Below the pieces are notes generated by a model. The model was not told the DNA's origin. It ran no database searches and saw only the letters and a list, made by a program, of their open reading frames with translations. This document shows positions 33,580-41,716 of a stretch of 64,000 bases of DNA, piece by piece; within the stretch, counting starts at the first letter, position 1, and each line of letters opens with the position of its first letter. The stretch lies in contig NZ_LT732535.1 of assembly GCF_900156915.1 (NCBI RefSeq), positions 1,141,823 to 1,205,822 of the forward strand. Direction: 5' to 3'. A program made the position numbers and the translations under genes. The stretch is from Sediminibacillus massiliensis. GTDB taxonomy: Bacteria; Bacillota; Bacilli; Bacillales; Amphibacillaceae.

Positions 33580-34683
33580 TTATCCGAAGATTTCCTTAGA
33601 TAGATCCACAATATACTTCAACTTCGCCCACTGATCTTCCTCTGTCAAAATATTTCCATGGTGTGTGGAAGCAAAACCGCACTGCGGGCTGATACACAAT
33701 TGATCCAATGGTACGTATTTAGTCGCTTCTTGCACACGCGCTTTGATGTTTTCCTTGTCTTCCAACTCACCGTGTTTCGACGTGAACACACCAAGCACTA
33801 CTTTCGGGCCATCGTTTGGTATGTATTCCAACGGTTGGAAATCACCGGAACGGTCATCATCGTATTCGAGGAAAAATCCATCCACTTTTTCTTTCGCGAA
33901 CAACGTCGGCGCGATCTTGGCGTAGCTGCCTTCAAAAGCCCATTTAGAACGGTAATTCCCACGGCAAAGGTGGGTGGTCACGACGAGATCCTCCGGTTTG
34001 TCTTCCAGCACCCCATTGATCACGCGTAATGCCAAATCAATCAACTCTTCACGGCTATAGCCACTGTCATTGAACGGAATATCCGGTGCATTAAGGCCGG
34101 CAATGTACACATCATCCAACTGCAAGTAACGGCAGCCTGCTTCATAAAAAGCTTTGACGGCATCGCGGTATGTCTGGATTACATCTTCTGTATATTCTTC
34201 AATGTCCGGATAAATGTCTTTATTGCGGATGCCTGCGTTGAACAATTGATTCGGGCTTGGAATCGTCTGCTTGGCAACGGCACGGTCCCCGACAATTTCT
34301 TTGAATTCGATAAACTCCTTTATATGCGGATGGTCCTTATTAAAGGAAATCTTACCCGTTACACGCACGTCATACCTTTCTGTTTCTTCCCCTTTAAAAG
34401 CAAATCCGTGCTCTGGAATATAGCCCTCCACTCCGTTTAAATGCTCAAGAAAATCCGTATGCCAGAAACGGCGGCGGAATTCTCCATCCGTCACAGCTTG
34501 CAATCCAACTTCGATTTGCTTGTCGACTATTTTCTTGATTTCTTCTGTTTCGATATCATGAAGCTGTTCGGCACTGATATCGCCTGCTTGAAAATCCTTC
34601 CTTGCGTTGTGAATCCTTTCTGTTCTTAATAAACTCCCCACATGATCCGCTCTGAATGGCGCAGCAATTAATGTTTTTGTCAT
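33580..34683 (-). CDS. yxjG: Cobalamin-independent methionine synthase-type protein (YxjG/YxjH)
   Basis: ATG 34683 follows GAGAGGGAT; the upstream frame is the poly-lysine shadow of an A run. The 367-residue protein equals the C-terminal catalytic domain of MetE: PFRADHVGSLLR at the N terminus, TDGEFRRRFWHTDFL, CRYLQLDDVYI, the zinc-site THLCRGNYRSKW and the second cysteine in CISPQCGFASTHHG. It probably transfers a methyl group to homocysteine or a related thiol. Single-domain members like this may use a donor other than folate polyglutamate. It is under its own SAM riboswitch. Confidence 0.9.
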   Translation of the reverse strand: MTKTLIAAPFRADHVGSLLRTERIHNARKDFQAGDISAEQLHDIETEEIKKIVDKQIEVGLQAVTDGEFRRRFWHTDFLEHLNGVEGYIPEHGFAFKGEETERYDVRVTGKISFNKDHPHIKEFIEFKEIVGDRAVAKQTIPSPNQLFNAGIRNKDIYPDIEEYTEDVIQTYRDAVKAFYEAGCRYLQLDDVYIAGLNAPDIPFNDSGYSREELIDLALRVINGVLEDKPEDLVVTTHLCRGNYRSKWAFEGSYAKIAPTLFAKEKVDGFFLEYDDDRSGDFQPLEYIPNDGPKVVLGVFTSKHGELEDKENIKARVQEATKYVPLDQLCISPQCGFASTHHGNILTEEDQWAKLKYIVDLSKEIFG

Positions 34684-34764
34684 ATAAATCCCTCTCCCGC
34701 TTTTTTTTTTCACAGACATCCGACTCCCTACCTGACCATCTAAGTAAGATTGCTATTTAAAATT

Positions 34765-34928
34765 AAAAACCCCCTCTTCCGCATAAGAAGAGGGGGATAA
34801 ATGACAAGTTAAAACCCTGCTCTTCTTATCTTCTAGCATCGAGATGCTACTGGAATTGGCACAGTACTTTTGAAAAAAGTCCGCTGCCGAGGTTTCAAAG
34901 GGCCAGTCCCTCCACCTCTCTTGATAAG
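34765..34928 (-). promoter_or_regulatory. SAM-I (S-box) riboswitch before yxjG
   Basis: The minus strand shows TTCTTATCAAGAG, GGTGGAGGGACTGGCCC, GAAACCTCGGCAGC, GTGCCAATTCC and the closing strand AGATAAGAAG near 34823, the S-box core. A terminator stem CCCCCTCTTC / GAAGAGGGGG (34770-34796) with T run (34765-34769) follows. High SAM should stop transcription before yxjG. Confidence 0.93.
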
Positions 34929-34958
34929 AAAAATTCAAAATATTTTGTTATTGGTGTT

Positions 34959-34987
34959 AATTTACCAGATGGAAAATGGTTTGTCAA
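34959..34987 (-). promoter_or_regulatory. Sigma-A promoter of yxjG
   Basis: Minus strand TTGACA (34987-34982) and TAAATT (34964-34959) with a 17-base spacer. The start would lie about 25 bases before the S-box. Confidence 0.75.
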
Positions 34988-35149
34988 ATGTATTTTTGCA
35001 AAATAATCTGTTTTACCGCCTCTTAGCTAAAATGGCAAATACCACTCTAAGATACCGTTTAAATCCTCAAAACAGCGGGTAAACAAGCAACCAGATATAC
35101 ACCATTGCAACTGCCATTTATTACAATAAAAATTTTTAAAAAAAAGTTT

Positions 35150-35177
35150 TTGCAAATCTCATTTTATGCTTTATAAT
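35150..35177 (+). promoter_or_regulatory. Promoter of the 47-residue gene
   Basis: TTGCAA (35150-35155) and TATAAT (35172-35177), 16 bases apart. The mRNA leader before the ATG at 35306 would be about 120 bases and includes a weak stem followed by TTTTTTT near 35236-35243. Confidence 0.65.
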
Positions 35178-35305
35178 GGACTCACAAATGATAATTCTCG
35201 AAATAATACTATATATCCATTATACCAGTGTATATCTTTTTTTATCTTTTGTTTTCTTTGCTTTACTTTTATTAACTTAATTTTACACAAGGGAGGATTT
35301 GGGCG

Positions 35306-35449
35306 ATGACGATGATATTTACCAAAGGAAAAGAACTAATGGAGAAGGATTATTTACAACAGCAAGCAGCCTCTTTGCAGCAAGTGAGTACTTCCCCTAA
35401 AGTAAAAAGGAAACTATTTGTTTTCAAAAAAACGAAAACTAAAAAGTAA
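35306..35449 (+). CDS. Small basic protein of unknown function
   Basis: A 47-residue frame with a strong ribosome binding site (AGGGAGGATTTGGGCG), its own promoter and a strong terminator behind it, so it is likely expressed. The N-terminal half is amphipathic (FTKGKELMEKDYLQQQAASL), the C-terminal half very basic (KVKRKLFVFKKTKTKK). I recognise no family. It could be a small regulatory or RNA-binding protein, or a leader peptide for the next unit. Confidence 0.5.
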   Translation: MTMIFTKGKELMEKDYLQQQAASLQQVSTSPKVKRKLFVFKKTKTKK

Positions 35450-35483
35450 AAGGAGCACGAGCTTATTTTAGAACGATTATAGC

Positions 35484-35535
35484 GGGAGTATCTTGTAAGG
35501 ATCCAATCCAACATTACAAGATACTCCCACTTTTT
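35484..35535 (+). terminator. Strong terminator after the small gene
   Basis: GGGAGTATCTTGTAA (35484-35498) pairs perfectly with TTACAAGATACTCCC (35514-35528), followed by ACTTTTTTT. Confidence 0.9.
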
Positions 35536-35686
35536 TTCCTGGATTAATTCCTTCTTCTCCTTCAATTTGGTAAAACTGCTAGTATTCTCCTAGGAACGGT
35601 TATTTTATTCTCATAAATGTTTCAAACGATATGCAGGAAAGTTAGGCCAACCAAATGTGGAAACTGTTTTGTTAAGAGCAAAATAT

Positions 35687-35775
35687 TTTACAAAAAAATC
35701 AATTTATGCTATAATTTACAATAAAATTATCAAGGTATATAATAGGATTCTCCTGGCCGGGGGAATCCTATTTTT
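35687..35775 (+). promoter_or_regulatory. Promoter and leader hairpin (probable attenuator) of the methyltransferase gene
   Basis: TTTACA (35687-35692) and TATAAT (35710-35715), 17 bases apart, form a good promoter. Then AATAGGATTCTCC (35741-35753) pairs with GGGGAATCCTATT (35760-35772), one G-U, followed by five T. A terminator between promoter and gene implies regulated readthrough. Confidence 0.7.
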
Positions 35776-35798
35776 CGTTTTCTAGGGAGTGTGTTTCT

Positions 35799-36716
35799 GT
35801 GAAAGAAAAGGAGTATAGCATGACCTCATTAATTTCTGCTTTTGGCAGGGCTTATCATAGTTGTTTTGACTCACCTAAAATTTTTGATGACTATGTAGCC
35901 AAGGATTTAATTACACCAGACGAATTTAATGGGATAAAGAAGAACATGGTTCATGGTGTCCAATTCTTCAACTCAGATATAGCTCAGAAATTAGAAGGAA
36001 ACACAGAAGAAATATTAAAATGGATAACTCAAATTCAGCTTTCTCCAACACCTCTGGCTCGTGCTGCTTATTCAGAAAAAGTATTGCTAAATGAAGTTGA
36101 TCTTGGAGTAGAACAATATGTCATCCTTGGGGCAGGGTTAGATACTTTTTGCTATCGATATCCTGAATTGGAAACTGTTCTGGAGATATTTGAAATTGAT
36201 CAGCCATCTACGCAAGGATATAAAAAGAAAAGGTTGAAAGAAGCTTCTTTTGATATTCCAAGTAATCTTCATTTTGTTGCAATGGATTTCTCTAAAATGT
36301 ATTCTGATCAAACTCTAATTAATCAAGGATTTGATGTTAATAAAAAGACTTTTTTTAGCCTTTTAGGAGTCTCTTACTATCTAACTAAAGAAGAAATTTC
36401 AAACTTAATGGCTCATTTATTTAACAAAGTTCCTCCCGGAAGTTCCATTGTTTTTGATTATGGAGACGAAACTTTATTCACTGAAAAGGGTCACTCTAAT
36501 AGAGTTGAGAACATGGTTAAAATGGCTGCTGCAAGCGGGGAACCAATGAAATCATGTTTTTCGTACCGGGATTTGGAGAAACTCCTGGAAACATTTAACT
36601 TACTTATTTATGAACATCTTACACCGAGTAATATAAATGAACTGTATTTTAGTAATAGAAATGACTACTTAACAGCATTTGAGACCATTCATTACGTCCA
36701 TGCTGTAAAACAGTGA
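35799..36716 (+). CDS. SAM-dependent methyltransferase (leucine carboxyl methyltransferase-like fold)
   Basis: The frame starts at GTG 35799 (AGGGAG about 9 bases upstream) or ATG 35820, which has AAAGGAG at 6 bases; the sequence does not decide. The 305-residue product is in the TIGR00027/Ppm-type group: SPTPLARAAYSEKVLL, the SAM-binding YVILGAGLDTFCYRYPE, IFEIDQPSTQGYKKKRL, LHFVAMDF, and SLLGVSYYLTKEEI with the GSSIVFDYGDE strand. Related proteins methylate small molecules or proteins in secondary metabolism and resistance. The leader hairpin suggests induction by something that affects transcription or translation, such as an antibiotic; that is inference. Confidence 0.85.
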   Translation: MKEKEYSMTSLISAFGRAYHSCFDSPKIFDDYVAKDLITPDEFNGIKKNMVHGVQFFNSDIAQKLEGNTEEILKWITQIQLSPTPLARAAYSEKVLLNEVDLGVEQYVILGAGLDTFCYRYPELETVLEIFEIDQPSTQGYKKKRLKEASFDIPSNLHFVAMDFSKMYSDQTLINQGFDVNKKTFFSLLGVSYYLTKEEISNLMAHLFNKVPPGSSIVFDYGDETLFTEKGHSNRVENMVKMAAASGEPMKSCFSYRDLEKLLETFNLLIYEHLTPSNINELYFSNRNDYLTAFETIHYVHAVKQ

Positions 36717-36792
36717 TCTCCCAATGATGAGTTATTAAATCTCATGCCAGTCTAACTCAAGTACAGTTCACCAGCATTATTTAAGAGGCAAA

Positions 36793-36829
36793 AAATATCT
36801 CCTGTTCACTAAATGAACAGGAGATATTT
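36793..36829. terminator. Terminator between convergent genes
   Basis: AAATATCTCCTGTTCA (36793-36808) pairs perfectly with TGAACAGGAGATATTT (36814-36829). Confidence 0.85.
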
Positions 36830-36854
36830 ACTTATTAGACCAATTTAATTCTAT

Positions 36855-38144
36855 TTACTGTGCAAGGATGTTTTGTGCTTCATTCCGGAATTTTTCCGCC
36901 CCTTCTTCCGGAGTTATTTGTCCATAAATGATTTCATCCGCAACAGACTGCAATGCTCCAATAACTTCTCCGGCCCCTTTTGGATCAGGAGGACCCAGGG
37001 GTGAACTATTGTCTTCCACCCATTGGGAATATTCAAAAACTTTCGCTTGTGCTTCAGGCATTTCCGCCTTTAATGCTTCTTTTACTTCTGAAGACACGGG
37101 AATCCCCCGATCAGCTAAAATTAACTTATTCGCTTCTATACTATTTACAAAGAAATCGATGAATTTGGCGGCAGCCTCTTTATGTTCGGAGTTTTCGGCC
37201 ACTGACAAGAACATACTAGGTTTTAAAAATACCCCTTTCGTTTCTTCCGTGGAGGCAGGTGGATTTTGTAGATCCAGTTCCATGTCTGCAACCTCTTGGA
37301 CTCCAGGGAATTGGGTAGACCAAGCAATGCCGCCCAAGGATTCGCCTTTCGGTAGCGGTGTGTCGGATACTCCGGATTGCTGTGCTACTTCATCTGGAGT
37401 TAGTCCTGCGCCCGAATCGACCAGTTCTTTTTGCATCGAAAAATAATCGACAAACAATTGGTCATCTTCATACCCTAAACCTTTACCATCCTCAGCAAAC
37501 AATGCTGCTCCCTTTGTTCGTAAGTAATAATTGAAATTTACTTGGGCAACGTCTACACCCGCACCCGCCTGATAACCTGCTTCAGCGGCTTTTTTGGCAA
37601 TATTCACGTAATCATCCCAAGACCATTCTTCTGGCAGTCCATCTAATCCAACAGCTTCCACTACTTCAGGGTTATAATAAAAACTCAATGCAGTAGTTCC
37701 AATATTAAATCCGTACATTCCGCCGTTGACTTCTCCACCTGATAGAACATTCTCCGAGATGTTATCCACATTAATTTGTTCTCCAACATAAGGCGTTAAA
37801 TCCGCAATCTGGTTGTTACTGGAATACTCTGCAATATAAGATAAATCCATTTGAATAATGTCCGGCAGCTGGTTTGCAGCCGCTTGCGGAGCCAGCTTTC
37901 TCCAGTAATCATCCCAGCTTGCATATTCTGGCTCTACCGTTATACCAGGGTTTTCTTCCTCAAACAATTCAATCACTTCTAAGGTATAATCCGCTCTGTT
38001 CTGTTCTCCCCACCAGGCAAACTTTAGGGTGATGTCTTTGTCAGAGGAGTTATTTTCACTAGTGCCACTAGCAGAATCTTCACCGTTACAAGCAGCAAGA
38101 AGACCGATGATCAAAAAACTTACTACCAAGAAAGGCTTTTTCAT
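36855..38144 (-). CDS. Sugar ABC transporter substrate-binding lipoprotein (orphan)
   Basis: A 429-residue binding protein with a lipoprotein signal ending in LLAACNG and a Ser-rich linker. Family landmarks: ITLKFAWWGEQNRADYTLEVIELFEEENPGI, YASWDDYWRKLAPQAAANQLPDIIQMD, YGFNIGTTALSFYYNPEVVE and PEEWSWDDYVNIAKKA. It resembles group-1 binding proteins for oligosaccharides. No permease or ATPase gene is next to it, so it either feeds a transporter encoded elsewhere or is left over from a lost operon. A perfect-looking cre site and a divergent AraC gene lie upstream, so it is both catabolite-controlled and probably AraC-controlled. Confidence 0.9.
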   Translation of the reverse strand: MKKPFLVVSFLIIGLLAACNGEDSASGTSENNSSDKDITLKFAWWGEQNRADYTLEVIELFEEENPGITVEPEYASWDDYWRKLAPQAAANQLPDIIQMDLSYIAEYSSNNQIADLTPYVGEQINVDNISENVLSGGEVNGGMYGFNIGTTALSFYYNPEVVEAVGLDGLPEEWSWDDYVNIAKKAAEAGYQAGAGVDVAQVNFNYYLRTKGAALFAEDGKGLGYEDDQLFVDYFSMQKELVDSGAGLTPDEVAQQSGVSDTPLPKGESLGGIAWSTQFPGVQEVADMELDLQNPPASTEETKGVFLKPSMFLSVAENSEHKEAAAKFIDFFVNSIEANKLILADRGIPVSSEVKEALKAEMPEAQAKVFEYSQWVEDNSSPLGPPDPKGAGEVIGALQSVADEIIYGQITPEEGAEKFRNEAQNILAQ

Positions 38145-38197
38145 ATTATCTCTCCTTTTTTTGCTTCTTAAAAAATTTTTAAATCACCCATCAATAT

Positions 38198-38211
38198 ATA
38201 AAGCGCTTACA
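38198..38211 (-). promoter_or_regulatory. cre site upstream of the orphan binding protein
   Basis: Minus strand TGTAAGCGCTTTAT, identical to 7604-7617, 54 bases before the start codon. The rest of 38145-38606 holds no convincing gene. Confidence 0.75.
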
Positions 38212-38606
38212 TATTTATGGTACTTATACATTAGCATTCAAGGGAGTCGGTAATTAAATATGTAGTACAAGTCGCAGCTAGTAATGTTTGGAAGGAAATC
38301 ACTTGTAGTTTTGTTGCAGCAATTATGGCTGCTGGGGAATCACTATAAGACAAATTAATCTTTATTTATCTGTTCCGCACTAAAGATTAGTGCTTCCATA
38401 ATTTTCACTCCCTTCTTATAAGACTGAATATAAAAATACAACTCTATTAACCATTTCTAATCAACAGATATATAGTAATAAAACCATTATATTTTCAAAC
38501 TATTTACAATACAATTGCAATTTATTGAAAATACATTGCAATTAGATTCATTTTAACCTAAACTAAATTCAATAAAATATTTAACCTTTAAAAAAAGAGG
38601 TTGCGT

Positions 38607-39437
38607 ATGAATTATCAAGATTATTATGAAGATCATCAACTACTTTTCCATAAGAACTGTGACATGCCGCCACATCAAACCAAATACGGAATGCACACCC
38701 ATGAAATTTATGAGTTTTATTATCTTCTATCAGGAAAAGGGACTTTTAGCGTAGAAGGGAATGAATACTCACTAGATCCTAACAGTATTATGCTCATGCG
38801 TTCCAATGAATCCCATTATCTCCATATAAATAATGACCTTCCATATGAGAGGATTGTACTTCATTTTTATCCACAGCTCTTAGATCCAATAGACCCAAAT
38901 AGAACATTACTCGGTCCTTTTGATAACCGAGCTTTGGGAGACAGCAATCACTATCCACCGGGTTCTTTTTCCAATCAATTAGTGCGTTCCTGCCTGAATA
39001 ATATACTGGAAGTTAAAGATAATGGTTACCAAAAAAGAGTAGCTATTATAACGAATCTTCTTACTATCTTAAATGAATTGAATAAAAGTTTTCATAACAA
39101 AAATCCTCAAATATTATTCACTGCACGAAATTCCCAAATGACTAAAGTGATTAGCTACATTAATGAACACCTATTCGAAAATATTAGCATCGAAAGTATT
39201 TGTAAGGAATTTCATATAAGCAAATCTCAGTTAAATATCTTATTCACTAAGGCAACTAATACAACTGTATGGAAGTATATAACAATCAAACGATTGATAA
39301 GCGCTAGACAATTGCTTTATGATGGCGTCCCTGCTTTGGAAGCATGCATGCAATCCGGCTTTAAGGATTATTCTACCTTTTACCGGAGATATAAAGATTA
39401 TTTTGGTACTTCTCCTCAGCGGGATATGCATAAGTGA
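38607..39437 (+). CDS. AraC-family transcriptional regulator
   Basis: ATG 38607 is 6 bases from AAAAAGAGG. The 276-residue protein has an N-terminal cupin sugar-sensing domain (MHTHEIYEFYYLLSGKGTFSVEGNEYSL, then NSIMLMRSNESHYL) and a C-terminal double helix-turn-helix (ENISIESICKEFHISKSQLNILF, then ALEACMQSGFKDYSTFYRRYKDYFGTSP). It is divergent from the orphan sugar-binding protein gene and is its likely activator. Confidence 0.9.
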   Translation: MNYQDYYEDHQLLFHKNCDMPPHQTKYGMHTHEIYEFYYLLSGKGTFSVEGNEYSLDPNSIMLMRSNESHYLHINNDLPYERIVLHFYPQLLDPIDPNRTLLGPFDNRALGDSNHYPPGSFSNQLVRSCLNNILEVKDNGYQKRVAIITNLLTILNELNKSFHNKNPQILFTARNSQMTKVISYINEHLFENISIESICKEFHISKSQLNILFTKATNTTVWKYITIKRLISARQLLYDGVPALEACMQSGFKDYSTFYRRYKDYFGTSPQRDMHK

Positions 39438-39562
39438 TGATACTAACCTCACAAACAGATACAGGCACCTGTCTGTAAGTTCCCTTGTGTGAAAGTTTCT
39501 GCCTCACAGTATTTCAACCTTTAACCATCTTGTTTCAGGATCTTTTACTGCTATAGAAACAC

Positions 39563-39589
39563 GAAAAGCCCACGCTGAGTGAGCTTTTC
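39563..39589 (-). terminator. Terminator of the TRIC-type channel gene
   Basis: GAAAAGCCCAC (39563-39573) and GTGAGCTTTTC (39579-39589), paired with G-U in the minus-strand RNA. It overlaps the stop codon. Confidence 0.65.
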
Positions 39590-40199
39590 AATCTTCTTGT
39601 AGTTTTTGAATGGTTCTAGTAGGCAAACTCCAACCGAACCGATGGGAGATGCCCCGTAATATTAAAGTTACGGCAAAAAGGATATAAAATTGATAAGATT
39701 CGGATAACCATTCCATCCCAATAACAAATCCAGCTAAAAGTGCCCATAACACATAGACATCCTGATGCAGAACATTTGGCTTTTGTTGAGCCAGCACATC
39801 GCGAATAATTCCTCCACCCGCTCCGGTTATCGCGGCTGCGAACATCACAGCCAACAGCGGCAAGTCTATCGATTGGGCATACATCGCTCCCTGAACAGCA
39901 AATGCCGACAAGCCAATCGAGTCAAATATATTCCATTTCGTCAAAAGGCGGACGGAATTATCCGGCAATAAGAGAACGATGCTTATGGTGATGAGCGCAA
40001 CAATAAAAAGCGTGTTTTGCTGCCATAATTCGATGATCGGTATGCCGATAAAAAGGTTTCTGACCGCGCCACCGCCAAATGCTGTAATTAATCCTAAAAC
40101 ATATGCGCCGATAATATCATATTTTACTTTCAGCGCCACGATCGCCCCACTCATCGCAAAGGCAATCGTGCCAATCATGTTCAACACATCCCAAACCAT
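39588..40199 (-). CDS. TRIC-type channel (UPF0126 family, YvgT-like)
   Basis: A 203-residue membrane protein made of two similar three-helix repeats plus a last helix. Each repeat carries the kinked glycine motif: FGGGAVRNLFIGI (about residues 41-53) and TGAGGGIIRDVLAQ (about 125-138). Such bacterial proteins form trimeric cation channels. ATG 40199 has AGGGGGATT upstream. A tandem glycine riboswitch directly precedes it, so expression responds to glycine; in other bacteria members of this family share that control and a role in glycine or ion balance is suspected. Confidence 0.92.
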   Translation of the reverse strand: MVWDVLNMIGTIAFAMSGAIVALKVKYDIIGAYVLGLITAFGGGAVRNLFIGIPIIELWQQNTLFIVALITISIVLLLPDNSVRLLTKWNIFDSIGLSAFAVQGAMYAQSIDLPLLAVMFAAAITGAGGGIIRDVLAQQKPNVLHQDVYVLWALLAGFVIGMEWLSESYQFYILFAVTLILRGISHRFGWSLPTRTIQKLQED

Positions 40200-40221
40200 A
40201 TAATCCCCCTAATCATTAAGT

Positions 40222-40392
40222 CAAAATCTCTGTCCGTTCACCTGAGAGTTTTTACCTAATGTTAGGGTCTACCCCGTGGGTGTGTCTGAAACACTCTCCA
40301 GAGAAGCGTCCTGCCGTGGTCCTTGGACCTGAGAGATTCATCTTTTCAAAGATTTGCCCCTTCGGTGACGTAGGAAACGTTCTCTCCCACAG
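40222..40392 (-). promoter_or_regulatory. Tandem glycine riboswitch
   Basis: The minus strand shows two aptamers: GGGAGAGAACGTT, ACCGAAGGGGCAA, ATCTCTCAGGTCC, GGACCACGGCAGGACG, then CTCTGGAGAGTG, ACCCACGGGGTA, AACTCTCAGGTG and GGACAGAG. No terminator lies between the second aptamer and the start codon about 20 bases away, so translational control is more likely than termination. Confidence 0.93.
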
Positions 40393-40533
40393 CAGTCTTC
40401 CGCAAGTATGATTTTATAGTTATACAGTATAGAGGGATGGGGTGGGTTGTCAATGGGAATTTTGATTGGAGGAAATGTTAAGGACGCTATAAAAAGTTGA
40501 CGCAGTTAAACGGAGAGGGTACTAAATAACGAA

Positions 40534-40577
40534 AGGTGCCTGTCACTTTATCATTTTGGCAAACGTGACAGGCACCT
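40534..40577. repeat. Hairpin repeat AGGTGCCTGTCAC / GTGACAGGCACCT
   Basis: Perfect 13-bp arms (40534-40546 and 40565-40577) around an 18-base loop. A related core, ACAGGCACCTGT, occurs at 39469-39480. Such GTGACAGGCACC hairpins recur in Bacillus genomes. No gene is associated; the remaining 40393-40742 is empty. Confidence 0.6.
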
Positions 40578-40742
40578 CATCTAATGGTCAGACATAATTA
40601 CAGGTCAAGCTGTATAGTCTGATTATAAATACTTTTTCATTAAAATTATAATCCTCTTATACTAACAGGAAGGCAAAAAAATCCTAATATAATTTTAAAA
40701 ATATTTTAAATAAACAATAGCTTATATAATTATGATAAGAAG

Positions 40743-41714
40743 TTAAACTCTTTTTGACCTCATCATAAAATCAGATAGTTCTTCCTTAGTAGGCAAAGCA
40801 CTTATTGCTCCGTTTCTTGTCGTTACCATTGCTGCAACAGAGTTCGCGAAAGTACCCATATCACCTAATTCAGTTAGAGTAATTTCCGACAGATCTTTAT
40901 CCTTTAGAGAAAAACGATATAAAAATGCTCCAATGAAGGAATCTCCTGCCCCCGTAGTGTCAATAGAATGAACATTAAATCCTGCGACACTTATTTTCCG
41001 ATTATTTATAAAGAATGTCACGCCTTTCCTACCTCGGGTCAAGATTAATAACTTGATAGGTTGGGATAGAAGGTGTATGATTCCTTCTTCAATTGTTTCT
41101 TTATTCGTAATCAATTTCACTTCATCATCACTAACTTTCAATACATCGGCATATGGAATAAACTCTTGGATAGTTGTTGAATATAATTCTTGATCCTCCC
41201 AAAGATTCTTTCTAACATTAGGATCGAAAACTACCAATCCGTTTTGTTCTTTTATTTTTTTTATTGCTTCTATATGAGCATATTTAACTTCGCTCTCAAT
41301 CAGGCTTACAGAGCAAAAATGCAATATATCACTATTGGTAAATTCTATTGTTTCTATATGTTTTCTGTCCAAAAGCATATCCGCACTTGGTTTTCGATAG
41401 AAAACAAATTCTCTTTCTCCTCCTTCTTTTAAGGTAACAAATGCTAAAGCCGTATTCGCTTCCCTCGTATGAGTTATTTTGGTCACATCTACCCCATTTT
41501 CAGCTAACACATCTTTAAGGTAATAACCAAACATATCATCGCCTACCTGGCCGATAAAAGTGCTATGCCCTCCTAGTTTTGCAATAGTAGCAGCGACATT
41601 GGCAGGGGCGCCTCCTGGTTTTTTTCTAAAACTCTCTACTTGATTAATCGATACTCCTATTTCATGAGGGATAAAATCAATAAGAGCCTCGCCTATCGTA
41701 TAAACTTTTTTCAT
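40743..41714 (-). CDS. PfkB-family carbohydrate kinase, probable fructokinase
   Basis: ATG 41714 has GAGGTG 6 bases upstream. The 323-residue kinase begins VYTIGEALIDFIPHE, has the PfkB signature 1 region KKPGGAPANVAATIAKLGG (about 32-50) and the anion-hole and catalytic base motif DTTGAGDSFIGAFLYRF near residue 250. It should phosphorylate the fructose released by the GH32 enzyme encoded 2 bases upstream. Its last position in the sucrose or fructan operon fits. Confidence 0.9.
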   Translation of the reverse strand: MKKVYTIGEALIDFIPHEIGVSINQVESFRKKPGGAPANVAATIAKLGGHSTFIGQVGDDMFGYYLKDVLAENGVDVTKITHTREANTALAFVTLKEGGEREFVFYRKPSADMLLDRKHIETIEFTNSDILHFCSVSLIESEVKYAHIEAIKKIKEQNGLVVFDPNVRKNLWEDQELYSTTIQEFIPYADVLKVSDDEVKLITNKETIEEGIIHLLSQPIKLLILTRGRKGVTFFINNRKISVAGFNVHSIDTTGAGDSFIGAFLYRFSLKDKDLSEITLTELGDMGTFANSVAAMVTTRNGAISALPTKEELSDFMMRSKRV

Positions 41715-41716
41715 GT

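Noticed and set aside
35170-35215. Possible Fur box (TGATAAT) upstream of the small gene
   Set aside because: Only one half of the 7-1-7 motif matches.
35201-35245. Possible attenuator before the 47-residue gene
   Set aside because: The stem has only about 6 weak A-T pairs; the T run alone is not enough.
36928-37446. 172-residue plus-strand frame within the orphan binding-protein gene
   Set aside because: Ser-rich antisense shadow of a clear binding-protein gene.
38262-38348. Open stretch reading VVQVAASNVWKEITCSFVAA upstream of the AraC gene
   Set aside because: It looks like a natural protein end but has no start and only about 30 codons; I could not link it to a family, so it is not listed as a pseudogene.
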